Source: Bradyrhizobium liaoningense (GTDB taxonomy: Bacteria; Pseudomonadota; Alphaproteobacteria; Rhizobiales; Xanthobacteraceae). From it: DNA of 64,000 nucleotides. Below the pieces are notes generated by a model. That model searched no databases and had not been told where the DNA came from. It saw only the letters and a program-made list of their open reading frames with translations. How positions within the stretch are numbered: the stretch's first letter is position 1; the number at the start of each line of letters is the position of its first letter. Positions 40,197-49,654 of the stretch are shown piece after piece. The stretch spans positions 186,001-250,000 of the forward strand of contig NZ_JAFCJS010000008.1 in assembly GCF_018130825.1 (NCBI RefSeq). Direction: 5' to 3'. Both the position numbers and the translations under genes were made by a program.

Positions 40197-42539
40197 ATGG
40201 CTGACGGGGCTAGGTATTCGCGCGCCCTGATTTTGGGCGCGTCGGTGGTTTCAATTGCGGCAGTGATGCCGGCAAGCGGCTTTGCGCAGACCGCTTCGCA
40301 GCAGGCTGAAAACGCGTCACCGAAACAGGCCAAGCGCAAGCCGTCCAAGCCGCAAGTCGCGCAGCAGGCAACGCCTGAAACCCTGAACGCCCGCGCCCAG
40401 GCCGGCAGCACGGCGCCGGTTCAGGTGCTCGACACCATCACCGTCGCCGCAACCAAGACCAAGGAGCGCGCCATCGATGCGCTCGCGCCGGTCAGCTCGA
40501 TCACGCTCGACCAGATCCAGGGAATCCAGCCGAACCGGCTCTCGGACATCTTCTATGCTGTGCCCGGCGTGTCGTTCCAGGAGCGCGGCGACGATCCTGC
40601 GACCGTCATCAACATCCGCGGCTTGCAGGATTTCGGCCGCGTCGCAGTCGTCGTCGACGGCGCGCGGCAGAACTACCAGCGCACCGGTCACAACGCCAAC
40701 GGCTCCTTCTTCCTCGATCCTGAATTGATCGGCGGCGTCGATGTCGTGCGCGGCCCCACCGCCAACATCTACGGCTCCGGCGCGATCGGTGGTGTGGTCT
40801 CGTTCCGCACCAAGGACATCGACGACGTGCTGCGTCCCGGCGAGCGCTGGGGCGTCGATCTCTCCGGCTCCTACGGCTCCAACAACAATCGCGGCCTCGG
40901 TTCGGTGTTCGGCGGCGTGCGCGCGACCCCCGAGGTCGATATCTTCGGCGGCGCGGTCTACCGCACGCAGGGCAATTACAAGGACGGCAACGGCACCGAG
41001 ATCGGCAACACCGGCAACCAGGTCGAGGCCGGGTTGATGAAGCTCACGGTGCGCCCCGCCCTCGGTCACGAGGTCAAGTTCGGTGCCGTGTTCCAGGACT
41101 ATCAATACGATATCGGCCAGTTCAATCGGGGCCCGGTGGCGACCCCGGCCCAGCGCGCGCTCTATCAGGGCTCGTCGGTCTACGCCTCCGATGCGAAGAA
41201 CTACACCGGCACCATCACCTGGAACTATTCGCTGCCGAGCGACAATCTGTTCGACTGGCACATGTCGGTCTATGGCAACCGCGTCGACAACGACCAGACC
41301 AAGACCTATCACTATTCGACGTCGGGCGCGGCCCTCTGTGGTACCGGCAATTTCGGCAACAACATCTCCGGCTGCGTCGGCGACAAGCGCGGCTATGTCC
41401 TCAATACGTACGGCATCGACGTCAATAACACCACGCGTTTCAACGTCGGCGACTGGCGCAATGCCGTCACCTGGGGCGTCGACGCCTTCCAGGACGACGT
41501 GATCACGACCGACAGCCGCGGCAACTCGAACATCACCACGCCGAGCGGCATCCGCACCGTGTCGGGCGGTTTCGTCCAGTTGAAGCAGAACTACGGCACC
41601 TGGTTCGAGGCGGTGAGCGCGATCCGCTATGACCGCTATGATCTGGACTCCGGTAAGACCAGCGGTGGTGGCGATCGCTTCTCGCCCAAGATCACCCTGG
41701 GTGTCACGCCCGTCGCCGGCTTCCAGCCCTATGTCAGCTATGCCGAAGGCTACCGCGCTCCGTCGATCACCGAAACCGTGATCTCCGGCGCTCATGCGAC
41801 CGGTGGCGGACCGGCTCTCTTCCCCTGTCCGGACGGCACCGTGGGCCTGTTCTGCTTCCTGCCCAACCCGAACCTTCGTCCCGAAGTCGGCAAGAACAAG
41901 GAAGTCGGCTTCAACCTGAAATACGACAACATCTTCACCGCGTCCGACTCGTTCCGCGGCAAGATCAACCTGTTCCGCAACGACGTCAGCGACTATATCG
42001 ACCTTGTCTCGTTCGGCTTCGTGACGTTCCCGGGTGTTGGCTCGTTCGCGCAATACTACCAGTATCAGAACATCGCGCGGGCCCGCATCCAGGGCTTCGA
42101 GGCGGAGACGATGTACGATGCCGGCAACTGGTTTGTCGGCGTCGCCGGCCACTACATCCAGGGCAAGAACGTCGCGACCAATATCGGGCTTGCGACCATC
42201 ACCCCGCGCAAGGTCGTCACGACCGGCGGTGTCCGCCTGCTCGACCGCACGCTGATCCTGTCGGCGCAGTGGGCTTCGTACGGTCCCAACAACGACGTGC
42301 CCGCCGGCTACCTGCCGGCGACGGGCTACGAGCTGGTCAACCTGTACCTGACCTACAACGCGACCAGGGACATCGTGTTCACGGCTTCGATCGATAACCT
42401 CCTGAACCAGTACTACCGGCCCTATGCCATTCCCGGCAGCTCGACCGACGGCACGTCGCAGAACGACGTGCTGTGGTCGAGCCCGGGCCCGGGCCGGGTC
42501 TACAAGGCCGGCATGAAGATCCACTTCGGAGGTGCGTAA
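40197..42539 (+). CDS. hmuR: TonB-dependent heme/hemoglobin receptor
   Basis: 780 aa outer-membrane receptor. A signal peptide (about 1-30, ending GFAQT) is followed by a Lys/Pro/Ala-rich linker and the TonB box DTITVAATK. The plug domain (about 85-200) has VPGVSFQERGDDPATVINIRG-type sequence and the barrel the remaining 570 residues, with FSPKITLGVTP and FQPYVSYAEGYRAPS (the FRAP-like motif reads YRAP). NPNLRPE is the usual NPNL block of heme receptors. It binds extracellular heme or heme proteins and imports heme using TonB-ExbBD. ATG 40197 was chosen; a GTG six codons upstream is possible. Confidence 0.93.
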   Translation: MADGARYSRALILGASVVSIAAVMPASGFAQTASQQAENASPKQAKRKPSKPQVAQQATPETLNARAQAGSTAPVQVLDTITVAATKTKERAIDALAPVSSITLDQIQGIQPNRLSDIFYAVPGVSFQERGDDPATVINIRGLQDFGRVAVVVDGARQNYQRTGHNANGSFFLDPELIGGVDVVRGPTANIYGSGAIGGVVSFRTKDIDDVLRPGERWGVDLSGSYGSNNNRGLGSVFGGVRATPEVDIFGGAVYRTQGNYKDGNGTEIGNTGNQVEAGLMKLTVRPALGHEVKFGAVFQDYQYDIGQFNRGPVATPAQRALYQGSSVYASDAKNYTGTITWNYSLPSDNLFDWHMSVYGNRVDNDQTKTYHYSTSGAALCGTGNFGNNISGCVGDKRGYVLNTYGIDVNNTTRFNVGDWRNAVTWGVDAFQDDVITTDSRGNSNITTPSGIRTVSGGFVQLKQNYGTWFEAVSAIRYDRYDLDSGKTSGGGDRFSPKITLGVTPVAGFQPYVSYAEGYRAPSITETVISGAHATGGGPALFPCPDGTVGLFCFLPNPNLRPEVGKNKEVGFNLKYDNIFTASDSFRGKINLFRNDVSDYIDLVSFGFVTFPGVGSFAQYYQYQNIARARIQGFEAETMYDAGNWFVGVAGHYIQGKNVATNIGLATITPRKVVTTGGVRLLDRTLILSAQWASYGPNNDVPAGYLPATGYELVNLYLTYNATRDIVFTASIDNLLNQYYRPYAIPGSSTDGTSQNDVLWSSPGPGRVYKAGMKIHFGGA

Positions 42540-42576
42540 GCCGAGAGGCGCCGCAACACCATAAACATCCGCCGGG

Positions 42577-42598
42577 CCGCGCTGATGCTCCAGCGCGG
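42577..42598 (+). terminator. Hairpin between hmuR and hmuQ
   Basis: Eight-bp stem ccgcgctg / cagcgcgg (6-nt loop) in the 97-nt gap, followed within eight nt by gcgttttcg. It may attenuate transcription after hmuR or protect its 3' end. Confidence 0.5.
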
Positions 42599-42636
42599 CT
42601 TCGGCGCGTTTTCGTCTTCAACAAGGAGAGACCTTT

Positions 42637-42972
42637 ATGTTCATCGCCATGAATCGTTTCCAGGTGAAGCTCGGCTCGGAAGCCGCGTTCGAGACCGTCT
42701 GGCGCACCCGTGAATCCTATCTCGGCAGCATGGCGGGCTTCGTCGAATTCCATCTGCTCAAGGGACCGGTCGCCGAGGACCACACGCTGTATTCCTCGCA
42801 CACGGTGTGGGTCGACAAGGCGGCCTTCGAGGCCTGGACGAAGTCGGACGAATTCCGCCGCGCCCATGCGCGCGCCGACAACAAGACCGGGGAGAGCCTC
42901 TATCTCGGCCACCCCAAGTTCGAGGGCTTCGAGGTCATCATGACCGAGCGCAAGACGAACGCGGCTGCTTAG
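42637..42972 (+). CDS. hmuQ: IsdG-type heme-degrading monooxygenase
   Basis: 111 aa ABM-fold protein. The catalytic triad of IsdG-type enzymes is visible as Asn6 (MNRFQV), Trp67 (FEAWTKS) and His77 (RRAHARAD). It opens the heme ring in the cytosol and frees iron, using oxygen and a reductant. B. japonicum HmuQ, encoded in the same locus, is the experimental precedent. AAGGAGAG precedes the ATG. It lies between hmuR and hutX in one operon, so import and breakdown are co-expressed. Confidence 0.93.
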   Translation: MFIAMNRFQVKLGSEAAFETVWRTRESYLGSMAGFVEFHLLKGPVAEDHTLYSSHTVWVDKAAFEAWTKSDEFRRAHARADNKTGESLYLGHPKFEGFEVIMTERKTNAAA

Positions 42973-42996
42973 ATCGCGGCAGGCGGAGAGCAGGAC

Positions 42997-43500
42997 ATGC
43001 TGAGCAAGGATCTTGCCGATCTCAGAGCGCATATGGCCGACAATCCCGGCGCGGTGATCGAGGACGTCGCGCGCGAGCGCAAGGTCACACCGCGTGCGGT
43101 GATCGAGGCGCTGCCGCCGTCCATGGTGCGCATCGGCGGCGGCGAGCATTTCGCCGCGGCCATGCAGGACATCGCGGCGTGGGGCGAGGTCACGCTGATC
43201 GTCCACACCGATGATGCGATCTTCGAGTTCACCGGAGCCGTGCCGGCGGGCGAGGTCGGCCGCGGTTATTTCAACCTGATGCAGCCGAAGGGATTGCACG
43301 GCCATCTCCGCCACGAGCGTTGTGCGGCCGTTGCCTTCGTCGAGCGGCCCTTCATGGGCAAGAGCTCGGCCTTCATCGCCTTCGTCAATGCCGACGGCGG
43401 CATCATGTTCAAGGTCTTCGTCGGCCGCGACGAGACCCGGGCGCTGCGTGCCGACCAGCTGGAGCGGTTCCGTCAGCTCGCAGATCGGATCGCGGCGTAG
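42997..43500 (+). CDS. hutX: Cytosolic heme carrier HutX/HugX family
   Basis: 167 aa. The N-terminal helical region (about 1-40, DLRAHMADNPGAVIEDVARE) and the core blocks VTLIVHTDDAIFEFTGAVP, GYFNLMQP-type loop (GRGYFNLMQPKGLHGHLR) and SSAFIAFVNADGGIMFKVFV match HutX. Such proteins bind heme in the cytosol and pass it to heme-degrading or heme-using proteins. It starts 24 nt after hmuQ with GGAGAGCAGG upstream and ends 23 nt before exbB. Confidence 0.92.
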   Translation: MLSKDLADLRAHMADNPGAVIEDVARERKVTPRAVIEALPPSMVRIGGGEHFAAAMQDIAAWGEVTLIVHTDDAIFEFTGAVPAGEVGRGYFNLMQPKGLHGHLRHERCAAVAFVERPFMGKSSAFIAFVNADGGIMFKVFVGRDETRALRADQLERFRQLADRIAA

Positions 43501-43523
43501 CTTTTTTCTGTCGGGAGATCAGG

Positions 43524-44300
<777 letters not shown>

Positions 44301-44303
44301 GCC

Positions 44304-44750
44304 ATGGCTGCGAAGCTCGGCGCACGTTCGCCTTCGCCGCTCAGGCGCGGCGACCCCGGCGATCTCGACGTCACCCATGAGATCAACGTCACGCCGTTCA
44401 TCGACGTGATGCTGGTGCTGCTGATCATCTTCATGGTGGCAGCCCCACTGGCCACCGTCGACATCGGCGTCGAGCTGCCGGCAACTGCCGCCGAGCCGGC
44501 GCCGCGGCCGGACAAGCCGGTCTTCGTCACGGTGAAGCCGGACCTTTCGATCGCGGTCGGCGAAGACGTCGTGGGTCGCGACGCTCTCAGCACCTCGCTC
44601 GATGCCGTCACAAAGGGCCGCAAGGACGAGCGTATCTATCTGCGCGCCGACAAGGCCGTCTCCTATGGCGACCTGATGGAGGTGATGAACACCCTGCGCA
44701 ACGCCGGCTATCTCAAGGTCGCTCTCGTCGGCCTCGACGGACGCAGCTGA
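44304..44750 (+). CDS. exbD: Energy-transducing protein ExbD
   Basis: 148 aa. One TM helix (about 29-50) follows the N-terminal motif EINVTPFIDVMLVLLIIFMV, which includes the essential membrane Asp (FIDVML). The rest is the periplasmic domain ending AGYLKVALVGLDG. It couples proton flow to TonB with ExbB. The TGA stop overlaps the tonB ATG by one base (TGATG), which implies coupled translation. Confidence 0.95.
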   Translation: MAAKLGARSPSPLRRGDPGDLDVTHEINVTPFIDVMLVLLIIFMVAAPLATVDIGVELPATAAEPAPRPDKPVFVTVKPDLSIAVGEDVVGRDALSTSLDAVTKGRKDERIYLRADKAVSYGDLMEVMNTLRNAGYLKVALVGLDGRS

Positions 44751-45580
44751 TGGCCGCGAACGCCTTTGCGCTGCACGAGCCGCTCCGAGAGCGTGAGACC
44801 GCGCGCTGGGGCGCATCGGGCGCGGTGATCGTGGCGTTGCACGTCGCCGCCGCGCTGCTTGCCATGAGCTTTCTCAAGTCGCAACCGGAGCAGGGCGTCA
44901 GCCTGCCGGCGATCATGGTGGATATGTCGCCGGTAACGTCGGCGCCGCAGTCGACCCCGCTCGACCTCGCGCCGGGGCCGGTGATGGAGCAGGCGGACGC
45001 TTCTCCACCGGATTGGGCGGCCCCGCAGGCTGTTGAAGAGACCCTTGCGCCGACGCCTCCGCAGGACAAGCCGGAGGTCGTTGCGCCGCCCGAGCAGAAG
45101 CTGAAGCCGGCGGAGGCGGAGTCCGCCAAGGTCGTCACCGAGGCCAGGCCTGAGCCGGTCAAGCCGAAGGTGGTTCGTCCCGAGGCGAAGAAGCCGAGCC
45201 ATGCGACGCCGGCCCCACGCACCACGGCCTCGGGGCGCGCAGAGCGGCAGGCTCCGGCCGCATCGGCCGTGAGCGCGGGCGCATCGGCGGCGGCGATCGC
45301 GTCCTATAACCAGATGGTGGCGGCGCATCTGCAACGCTTCAAGCAATATCCGCCGGCGTCGAAAGCCGCCGGCGAGAACGGTGTCGCGCGGCTCAGCTTC
45401 ACGCTCAGTCGCAGCGGCCAGGTTCTCGGCAGCCGCCTTGCCGGTTCGTCCGGCTATTCGGCACTCGACGCCGAGACCATGGCGATGGTCCGCCGGGCGC
45501 AGCCCTTTCCTGCGTTTCCAGCGGAGATCACGCACGCCACGATGAGCTTCACCGTGCCGATCTCGTTCTCGATCCGGTAG
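44750..45580 (+). CDS. tonB: Energy transducer TonB
   Basis: 276 aa. One N-terminal TM (about 24-44), a periplasm-spanning Pro/Glu/Lys/Ala-rich rod (about 60-170) and the TonB C-terminal domain (about 190-276, QRFKQYPPASKAAGENGVAR, FTLSRSGQVLGSRLAGSSG). The YPPAS motif after the linker is the family hallmark. It physically links ExbBD to the TonB box of HmuR. Last gene of the hmuR operon; a dispersed palindromic repeat begins 7 nt after its stop. Probably heme-dedicated, given the location (inference). Confidence 0.94.
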   Translation: MAANAFALHEPLRERETARWGASGAVIVALHVAAALLAMSFLKSQPEQGVSLPAIMVDMSPVTSAPQSTPLDLAPGPVMEQADASPPDWAAPQAVEETLAPTPPQDKPEVVAPPEQKLKPAEAESAKVVTEARPEPVKPKVVRPEAKKPSHATPAPRTTASGRAERQAPAASAVSAGASAAAIASYNQMVAAHLQRFKQYPPASKAAGENGVARLSFTLSRSGQVLGSRLAGSSGYSALDAETMAMVRRAQPFPAFPAEITHATMSFTVPISFSIR

Positions 45581-45587
45581 CGGCCTC

Positions 45588-45758
45588 TGTCATGCCCCGG
45601 CTTGCCGCCTTCGCTAAAGCTCCGGCGGGCCGGGTACACTTGTGGCCCCGGCGTAGCCTTGGCGGAGACGGGACCGGGGCATCCAGTACGCCGAGGCCTC
45701 ACGGTTCAATCGCTGGCGCTGCGGCGTACTGGATCGCCCGGTCGAGCCGGGCGATGAC
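45588..45758. repeat. Large nested palindromic repeat
   Basis: Outer gtcat/atgac ends, with inner pairs atgccccgg / ccggggcat, ccagtacgcc / ggcgtactgg, and cgcccgg / ccgggcg. The same family occurs at 56159-56297. It fills most of the gap between tonB and the convergent phytase-like gene. Confidence 0.75.
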
Positions 45759-45778
45759 CGTGTTGAGAGAGCGCCAGC

Positions 45779-47134
45779 TTACTTCGCCTTCAGGAAGTCC
45801 GCGACTTCGAGCAGCATGAACTCGTCGTCATCGGCCTTGTTGGGATCGCGGCTGGAGGAGAACGGCAGATTGTTGTCGTTGCCCGCGATGATGTGGGTGT
45901 CATCGACGCGATCGACGTTCTCGATGGTGAAGAACGGGAAGGTGTAGACGCCGTCATTCAGCGGCTTCCTTGCCTTCTTGTCGGGATCCTGGATCTTCAT
46001 CAGGTCGATGTAGCCGATCTTCCGCACGGGCTTGCCGACATTGGCGTCCGAAAGCTCGATCTTGTAGATGCGCTTGAACTTGGCGATGTCGGGGAAGCAG
46101 TTCTCGCCGCGCTGGCCTTGCGGGCAGGCCTTGTCGGCGGTGCCTTCGCCGTTGTCGCGCTCGATGATGAGGCCGGAGGCCTGATCGATCATGTTGAAGT
46201 CGCCGATGGCGTTGCCGTTCTGCTCGAACACATATTGCCAGTAGCGGCCGGTGAACTTCTCGGCGGCGACGTCGAATTCGAGGATGCGGGAGGCTTCCTT
46301 GCCGTCAACCTTCTCCCAGTCCTTCTTGTCGGCATCCCACAACGGCCCCTCGAGCAGGCCGTAGAGGAATTTTCCGTCCTTCGACGCGGCGAAGCCTTCA
46401 TAGCCCTTGGAGCGACGGAGATTGACGTTGGTATAGGTCGCGCCGGGCGCGCCCGGCGTCGCGACGGCCCAGTTATCCGGCGAGCGCACCGGCTTGCCGT
46501 CGGCCACCGTCTCGAACACGCCGAGGATCTTTCCGGTCTTGTCCGCCTTCAGGATGTAGGGGCCGAACTCGTCACCGATCCAGAAATTCTCGCCGATGAT
46601 CTGGAAGCCTTCGGTGTCGAAGTCCGAGCCGGTGAGATAGCGCTTCTGGGTATCCTCATGCACGATGCGGAAGGGCACCTTCTTGTCGGGGTCGTGCAGG
46701 AAGATGGTCTCCTGACGCTCGATCTTGCCGTTCGCCCAGTCCATCTTGTAGCGGTTGAGGTACAGCATCGAATCCGGCGAGTTGGCGCGTGCGCCCATGC
46801 CGTTGTCGGTGATCACCCAATAGCTGCCGTCGGGCATGTGCTTGATGCCGGAATGGCCCTGCAGCGGCTGCCCCTTGAACGGCAGCGACACGCCGGTCGG
46901 ACGCTCATAGGACTTGCCCATGACGGTGCCGAGCGCGTCGACGCGCTTGCCGGTGGTGTACTTGCCCGAGGTCTTGAGATCGGCCGGCGCGTCGGCGGGC
47001 GCGTCGATGAAGGTGGCGGCCGGCATCACCACGTGGCCGGCGAGCTTGGCCGGGAATTCGCCTTCGCTCTGCGCGAGCGCCGTGCTCGCGGTGAGAATGA
47101 TCGTTGCGACGGTGCTGAGAAAAGTCGCGCGCAT
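45779..47134 (-). CDS. Esterase-like activity of phytase family protein (periplasmic)
   Basis: 451 aa with a Sec signal peptide (about 1-21, TASTALAQ). It is a beta-propeller-type domain with GHSGIKHMPDGSYWVITDNG, DFDTEGFQIIGENFWIGDEFG and NKADDDEFMLLE. These are features of the phytase-like esterase family, in which acidic clusters bind Ca2+. Proposed roles are hydrolysis of phosphate esters or other esters outside the cytoplasm; the substrate is unknown. Single gene; convergent with tonB and upstream of a family-B repeat region. No lipobox. Confidence 0.85.
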   Translation of the reverse strand: MRATFLSTVATIILTASTALAQSEGEFPAKLAGHVVMPAATFIDAPADAPADLKTSGKYTTGKRVDALGTVMGKSYERPTGVSLPFKGQPLQGHSGIKHMPDGSYWVITDNGMGARANSPDSMLYLNRYKMDWANGKIERQETIFLHDPDKKVPFRIVHEDTQKRYLTGSDFDTEGFQIIGENFWIGDEFGPYILKADKTGKILGVFETVADGKPVRSPDNWAVATPGAPGATYTNVNLRRSKGYEGFAASKDGKFLYGLLEGPLWDADKKDWEKVDGKEASRILEFDVAAEKFTGRYWQYVFEQNGNAIGDFNMIDQASGLIIERDNGEGTADKACPQGQRGENCFPDIAKFKRIYKIELSDANVGKPVRKIGYIDLMKIQDPDKKARKPLNDGVYTFPFFTIENVDRVDDTHIIAGNDNNLPFSSSRDPNKADDDEFMLLEVADFLKAK

Positions 47135-47290
47135 GTGCGTCTCCTGTTAACGGACGCACGCCTTATGCGGATCGCATGTTGCAGTTTTGTGAAATCGGGC
47201 CAAACGCCGCAGCACCCTCCCGCTCCCTGATCGAATCCGACGAGGTGGCCGCGTGCGCGGCGACCTCGCGGAATCCGATTGAGGGCTAAA

Positions 47291-47335
47291 GCATGATCCG
47301 GAATAGTGCGAAGCGGTTTTCCGGAAAGATCATGC
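47291..47335. repeat. Dispersed palindromic repeat, family B
   Basis: Arms gcatgatc (47291-47298) and gatcatgc (47328-47335) around ccggaatagtgcgaagcggttttccgg-type core. Same family as 25416-25464 and 61073-61122. Confidence 0.75.
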
Positions 47336-47345
47336 GCAAACAACA

Positions 47346-47392
47346 ACCTGAAGCGCGATGACGATTCATTCAAATCTCATCGCGCTTCAGGT
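47346..47392 (-). terminator. Terminator overlapping the alpha/beta hydrolase stop codon
   Basis: Sixteen-bp perfect stem (47346-47361 with 47377-47392), 15-nt loop. On the minus strand it is followed by TGTTGTTTGC. The right arm includes the hydrolase TGA at 47387-47389, so the stem begins inside the coding sequence. Confidence 0.75.
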
Positions 47393-48391
47393 AATCTTGC
47401 GGGCGAGGAAATCGCGGATCAGGGGAGTGACCTCGTCGAACCTGTCCTCGAGCAGGAAATGGCCGGAGTTGATCAGATGAAACTCCACCTGGGGCAGGTC
47501 GCGCTTGTAGGGATGGGCGCCGTCGGCAGGAAAGATGAAATCGTTCTTGCCCCAGACGATCAGCGTCGGCGGCTTGTGCTTGCGGAAGTAGGCCTGCACC
47601 GCCGGATACAGCGGCAGATTGGTTCGATAGTCGTAGAACATATCGAGCTGGACGTCGTTGTTGCCCGGCCGGTCCAGCAGCGCCTGGTCATGGATCCAAT
47701 TGTCGGGCGAGATCCGGCTCGCGTCCGACATGCCGTCGGTGTACTGGAATTTGGTCGTCTCCAGCGTCAATAGCTTCATCAGCGCCTGACGGCTCGCGTC
47801 GGAGCCGTCAGCCCAGTATTGCTTGATCGGATTCCAGAACTCCTTCAGTCCTTCATCATAGGCGTTGCCGTTCTGGACGATGAGGCCGCTGACGCGCTCG
47901 GGATGCTTCAGCGCCAGCCGCCAGCCGACCGGAGCACCGTAGTCCATGACGTACATCGCGTAGCGCTTGACGCCGAGCTGGTCGAGCAGGCCGTCGACGA
48001 GCTCGCCGAAGCGATCGAACGTGTACTTGAATGACGCCCGCGGCGGCATGTCGCTCTGGCCGTAGCCGGGATAATCGGGGGCGATCACATGATACCGGTC
48101 CGCGAGCGCCGGGATCAGGTTGCGGAACATGTGGGAGGAGGTCGGAAAGCCGTGCAGCAGCAGCACCACGGGCGCATCCTTCGGCCCGGATTCGCGATAG
48201 AAGATCTTGATCCCGTCGACGGTCCTGGTCCGATGGTACGTGACCGGATAGCCGCCGCCGGTTTCGGAGCGATCGCGTTGCGGCTTCGCGGCAGCCGGCG
48301 CAGCCGCGGCAACCGCAACTCCGGACAGGCCAAGGACGAGATGTCGGCGATCGAGGCCGGCTGATGGGCGTGTGATGTTCTCGGTGCTCAT
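47387..48391 (-). CDS. Exported alpha/beta hydrolase with Asp nucleophile (haloalkane dehalogenase-like)
   Basis: 334 aa. A twin-arginine-like signal (DRRHLVLGLSGVAVAAAA) precedes the hydrolase domain. Landmarks are the oxyanion HGFP (80-83), PDYPGYGQSD and the nucleophile elbow YVMDYGAPVGWRL with Asp150 rather than Ser. The catalytic His lies in NSGHFLLED. An Asp elbow points to haloalkane dehalogenase or epoxide hydrolase chemistry instead of an esterase; which one is unproven. It is divergent from a LysR gene that may control it. Its final codons form part of a strong terminator stem. Confidence 0.85.
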   Translation of the reverse strand: MSTENITRPSAGLDRRHLVLGLSGVAVAAAAPAAAKPQRDRSETGGGYPVTYHRTRTVDGIKIFYRESGPKDAPVVLLLHGFPTSSHMFRNLIPALADRYHVIAPDYPGYGQSDMPPRASFKYTFDRFGELVDGLLDQLGVKRYAMYVMDYGAPVGWRLALKHPERVSGLIVQNGNAYDEGLKEFWNPIKQYWADGSDASRQALMKLLTLETTKFQYTDGMSDASRISPDNWIHDQALLDRPGNNDVQLDMFYDYRTNLPLYPAVQAYFRKHKPPTLIVWGKNDFIFPADGAHPYKRDLPQVEFHLINSGHFLLEDRFDEVTPLIRDFLARKIT

Positions 48392-48754
48392 GTCGATCTC
48401 CCAGTCAAAATCGGTGATGATTGTATTCGTCGGTCGCCGCGAGCCCGGCGCTGGATTTTGCGATGACGGCTGTCAATGCAGCCGGTGGCCGTGTGATCGG
48501 CGGGCTTGTGGTTGATGCGCCAGGGAATGCCGAAGGCAGATCCAACTCCACGCTGCCTTCGCGCGTCAGGCCGAGGTGCCGGAATTGCGAGCAGCCGAAT
48601 GCTGTCCGGCATTCGTCGATTGATCGTTTTCCAGGCAAGCTTCCAGCCGTCCCATTCCAAAGTCCGCAGCGAGCTTCGCGTAACCGATTGCGGCTGGCGG
48701 CAGCAGTCCATATGATTGAGAAGCTACTTCTCAGGTTACGGAAAGACGCGACTG
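48392..48754. other. Divergent region between hydrolase and LysR genes
   Basis: 363 bp. It holds a perfect 17-bp palindrome tgagaag-cta-cttctca (48717-48733) that ends 21 nt before the LysR ATG, a likely operator. The remainder shows no convincing gene; several short open frames are out of register with codon bias. Confidence 0.5.
48717..48733. promoter_or_regulatory. Perfect 17-bp palindrome, candidate LysR operator
   Basis: TGAGAAG-CTA-CTTCTCA contains a T-N11-A LysR-type core and sits directly upstream of the LysR start, as expected for autoregulation with control of the divergent hydrolase. Confidence 0.5.
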
Positions 48755-49648
48755 ATGGACCGGCTGGAGGCGATGTCGGTGATCATCGCCGTCAATGAAA
48801 CAGGAAGCTTCTCGGCAGCCTCCCGGCGCCTCAGGATGCCGGTCGCAACGGTCAGCCGAACGGTTGCCGAGCTGGAGGCGCGGCTGAACGCCCAGCTGTT
48901 TCAGAGGTCGTCGCGCCAGATGACGCTGACCGATGCGGGACGATCCTATATCGAGGCCTGCAAGCGGATCATCGAGCAGGTGGACGATGCCGAGAGGGAG
49001 GTCTCCGGCGAGTACAGAAGTCCGAGGGGCGATCTCGCGGTCACGTCGCCGTGGGGACTGGGCCACATGCACCTTCTGCCGATCGCGCTCGAGTTCATGG
49101 AGGCTTATCCCGAGATCGCGCTGCGGCTCGTCCTCACCGACCGCATCGTCAACACCGTCGACGAGAATATCGATGTGTCGATTCGAATCGGCAGTCTGCC
49201 GGACAGCAACCTGATCGCGACCCGGGTCGGCTCGGTCCGGTTCGCGCTCTGCGCCAGTCCCGGATACCTCGCGAAACGGGGGCATCCGAACGAGCCCACC
49301 GATCTCGCCTCGCACGATTGTATCGGCGTCGACAGCCATGCGGCGCAGAAGAGCTGGAAGTTCGTCAAGGACGGCAGCGAAGTCACGGTGCCGATACGGT
49401 CGAGATTGACGGTGAGCGACTCGGAGGCGGCGGTCGAAGCTGCGGTCGCAGGTGCCGGCATCACGCGCGTGATGTCCTACAAGATGGAGGCTGCGCGCCG
49501 TGCCGGCCAGCTCGTCCTCATGCTGGAGGAATTCGAGCAGGAGCCCTGGCCCGTGCATATCGTCTATGCGGAGCGAAAGCCTGCGCCGCTCAAGCTCCGC
49601 GCCTTTCTGGATTGGGTCACGCCGCGCCTCAAGGCCCGGCTGGCCTAA
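48755..49648 (+). CDS. LysR family transcriptional regulator
   Basis: 297 aa. The winged HTH (about 1-60) includes VNETGSFSAASRRLRMPVAT and SRTVAELEARLNAQLFQRSS. The effector domain (about 90-290) is of the CrgA/DsdC-like class, with DLAVTSPWGLGHMHLLPIAL and DENIDVSIRIGSLPDSNL. It probably controls the divergent hydrolase through the palindrome at 48717-48733. ATG 48755 (MDRLEAM) matches the family start; a start 13 codons earlier lies in the palindrome. It is convergent with the ABC operon (6 nt). Confidence 0.92.
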   Translation: MDRLEAMSVIIAVNETGSFSAASRRLRMPVATVSRTVAELEARLNAQLFQRSSRQMTLTDAGRSYIEACKRIIEQVDDAEREVSGEYRSPRGDLAVTSPWGLGHMHLLPIALEFMEAYPEIALRLVLTDRIVNTVDENIDVSIRIGSLPDSNLIATRVGSVRFALCASPGYLAKRGHPNEPTDLASHDCIGVDSHAAQKSWKFVKDGSEVTVPIRSRLTVSDSEAAVEAAVAGAGITRVMSYKMEAARRAGQLVLMLEEFEQEPWPVHIVYAERKPAPLKLRAFLDWVTPRLKARLA

Positions 49649-49654
49649 ATTCTG

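Noticed and set aside
40317..42524. A 735-codon open frame antisense to hmuR
   Set aside because: Composition typical of antisense shadow; the plus strand has clear receptor motifs across the same DNA.
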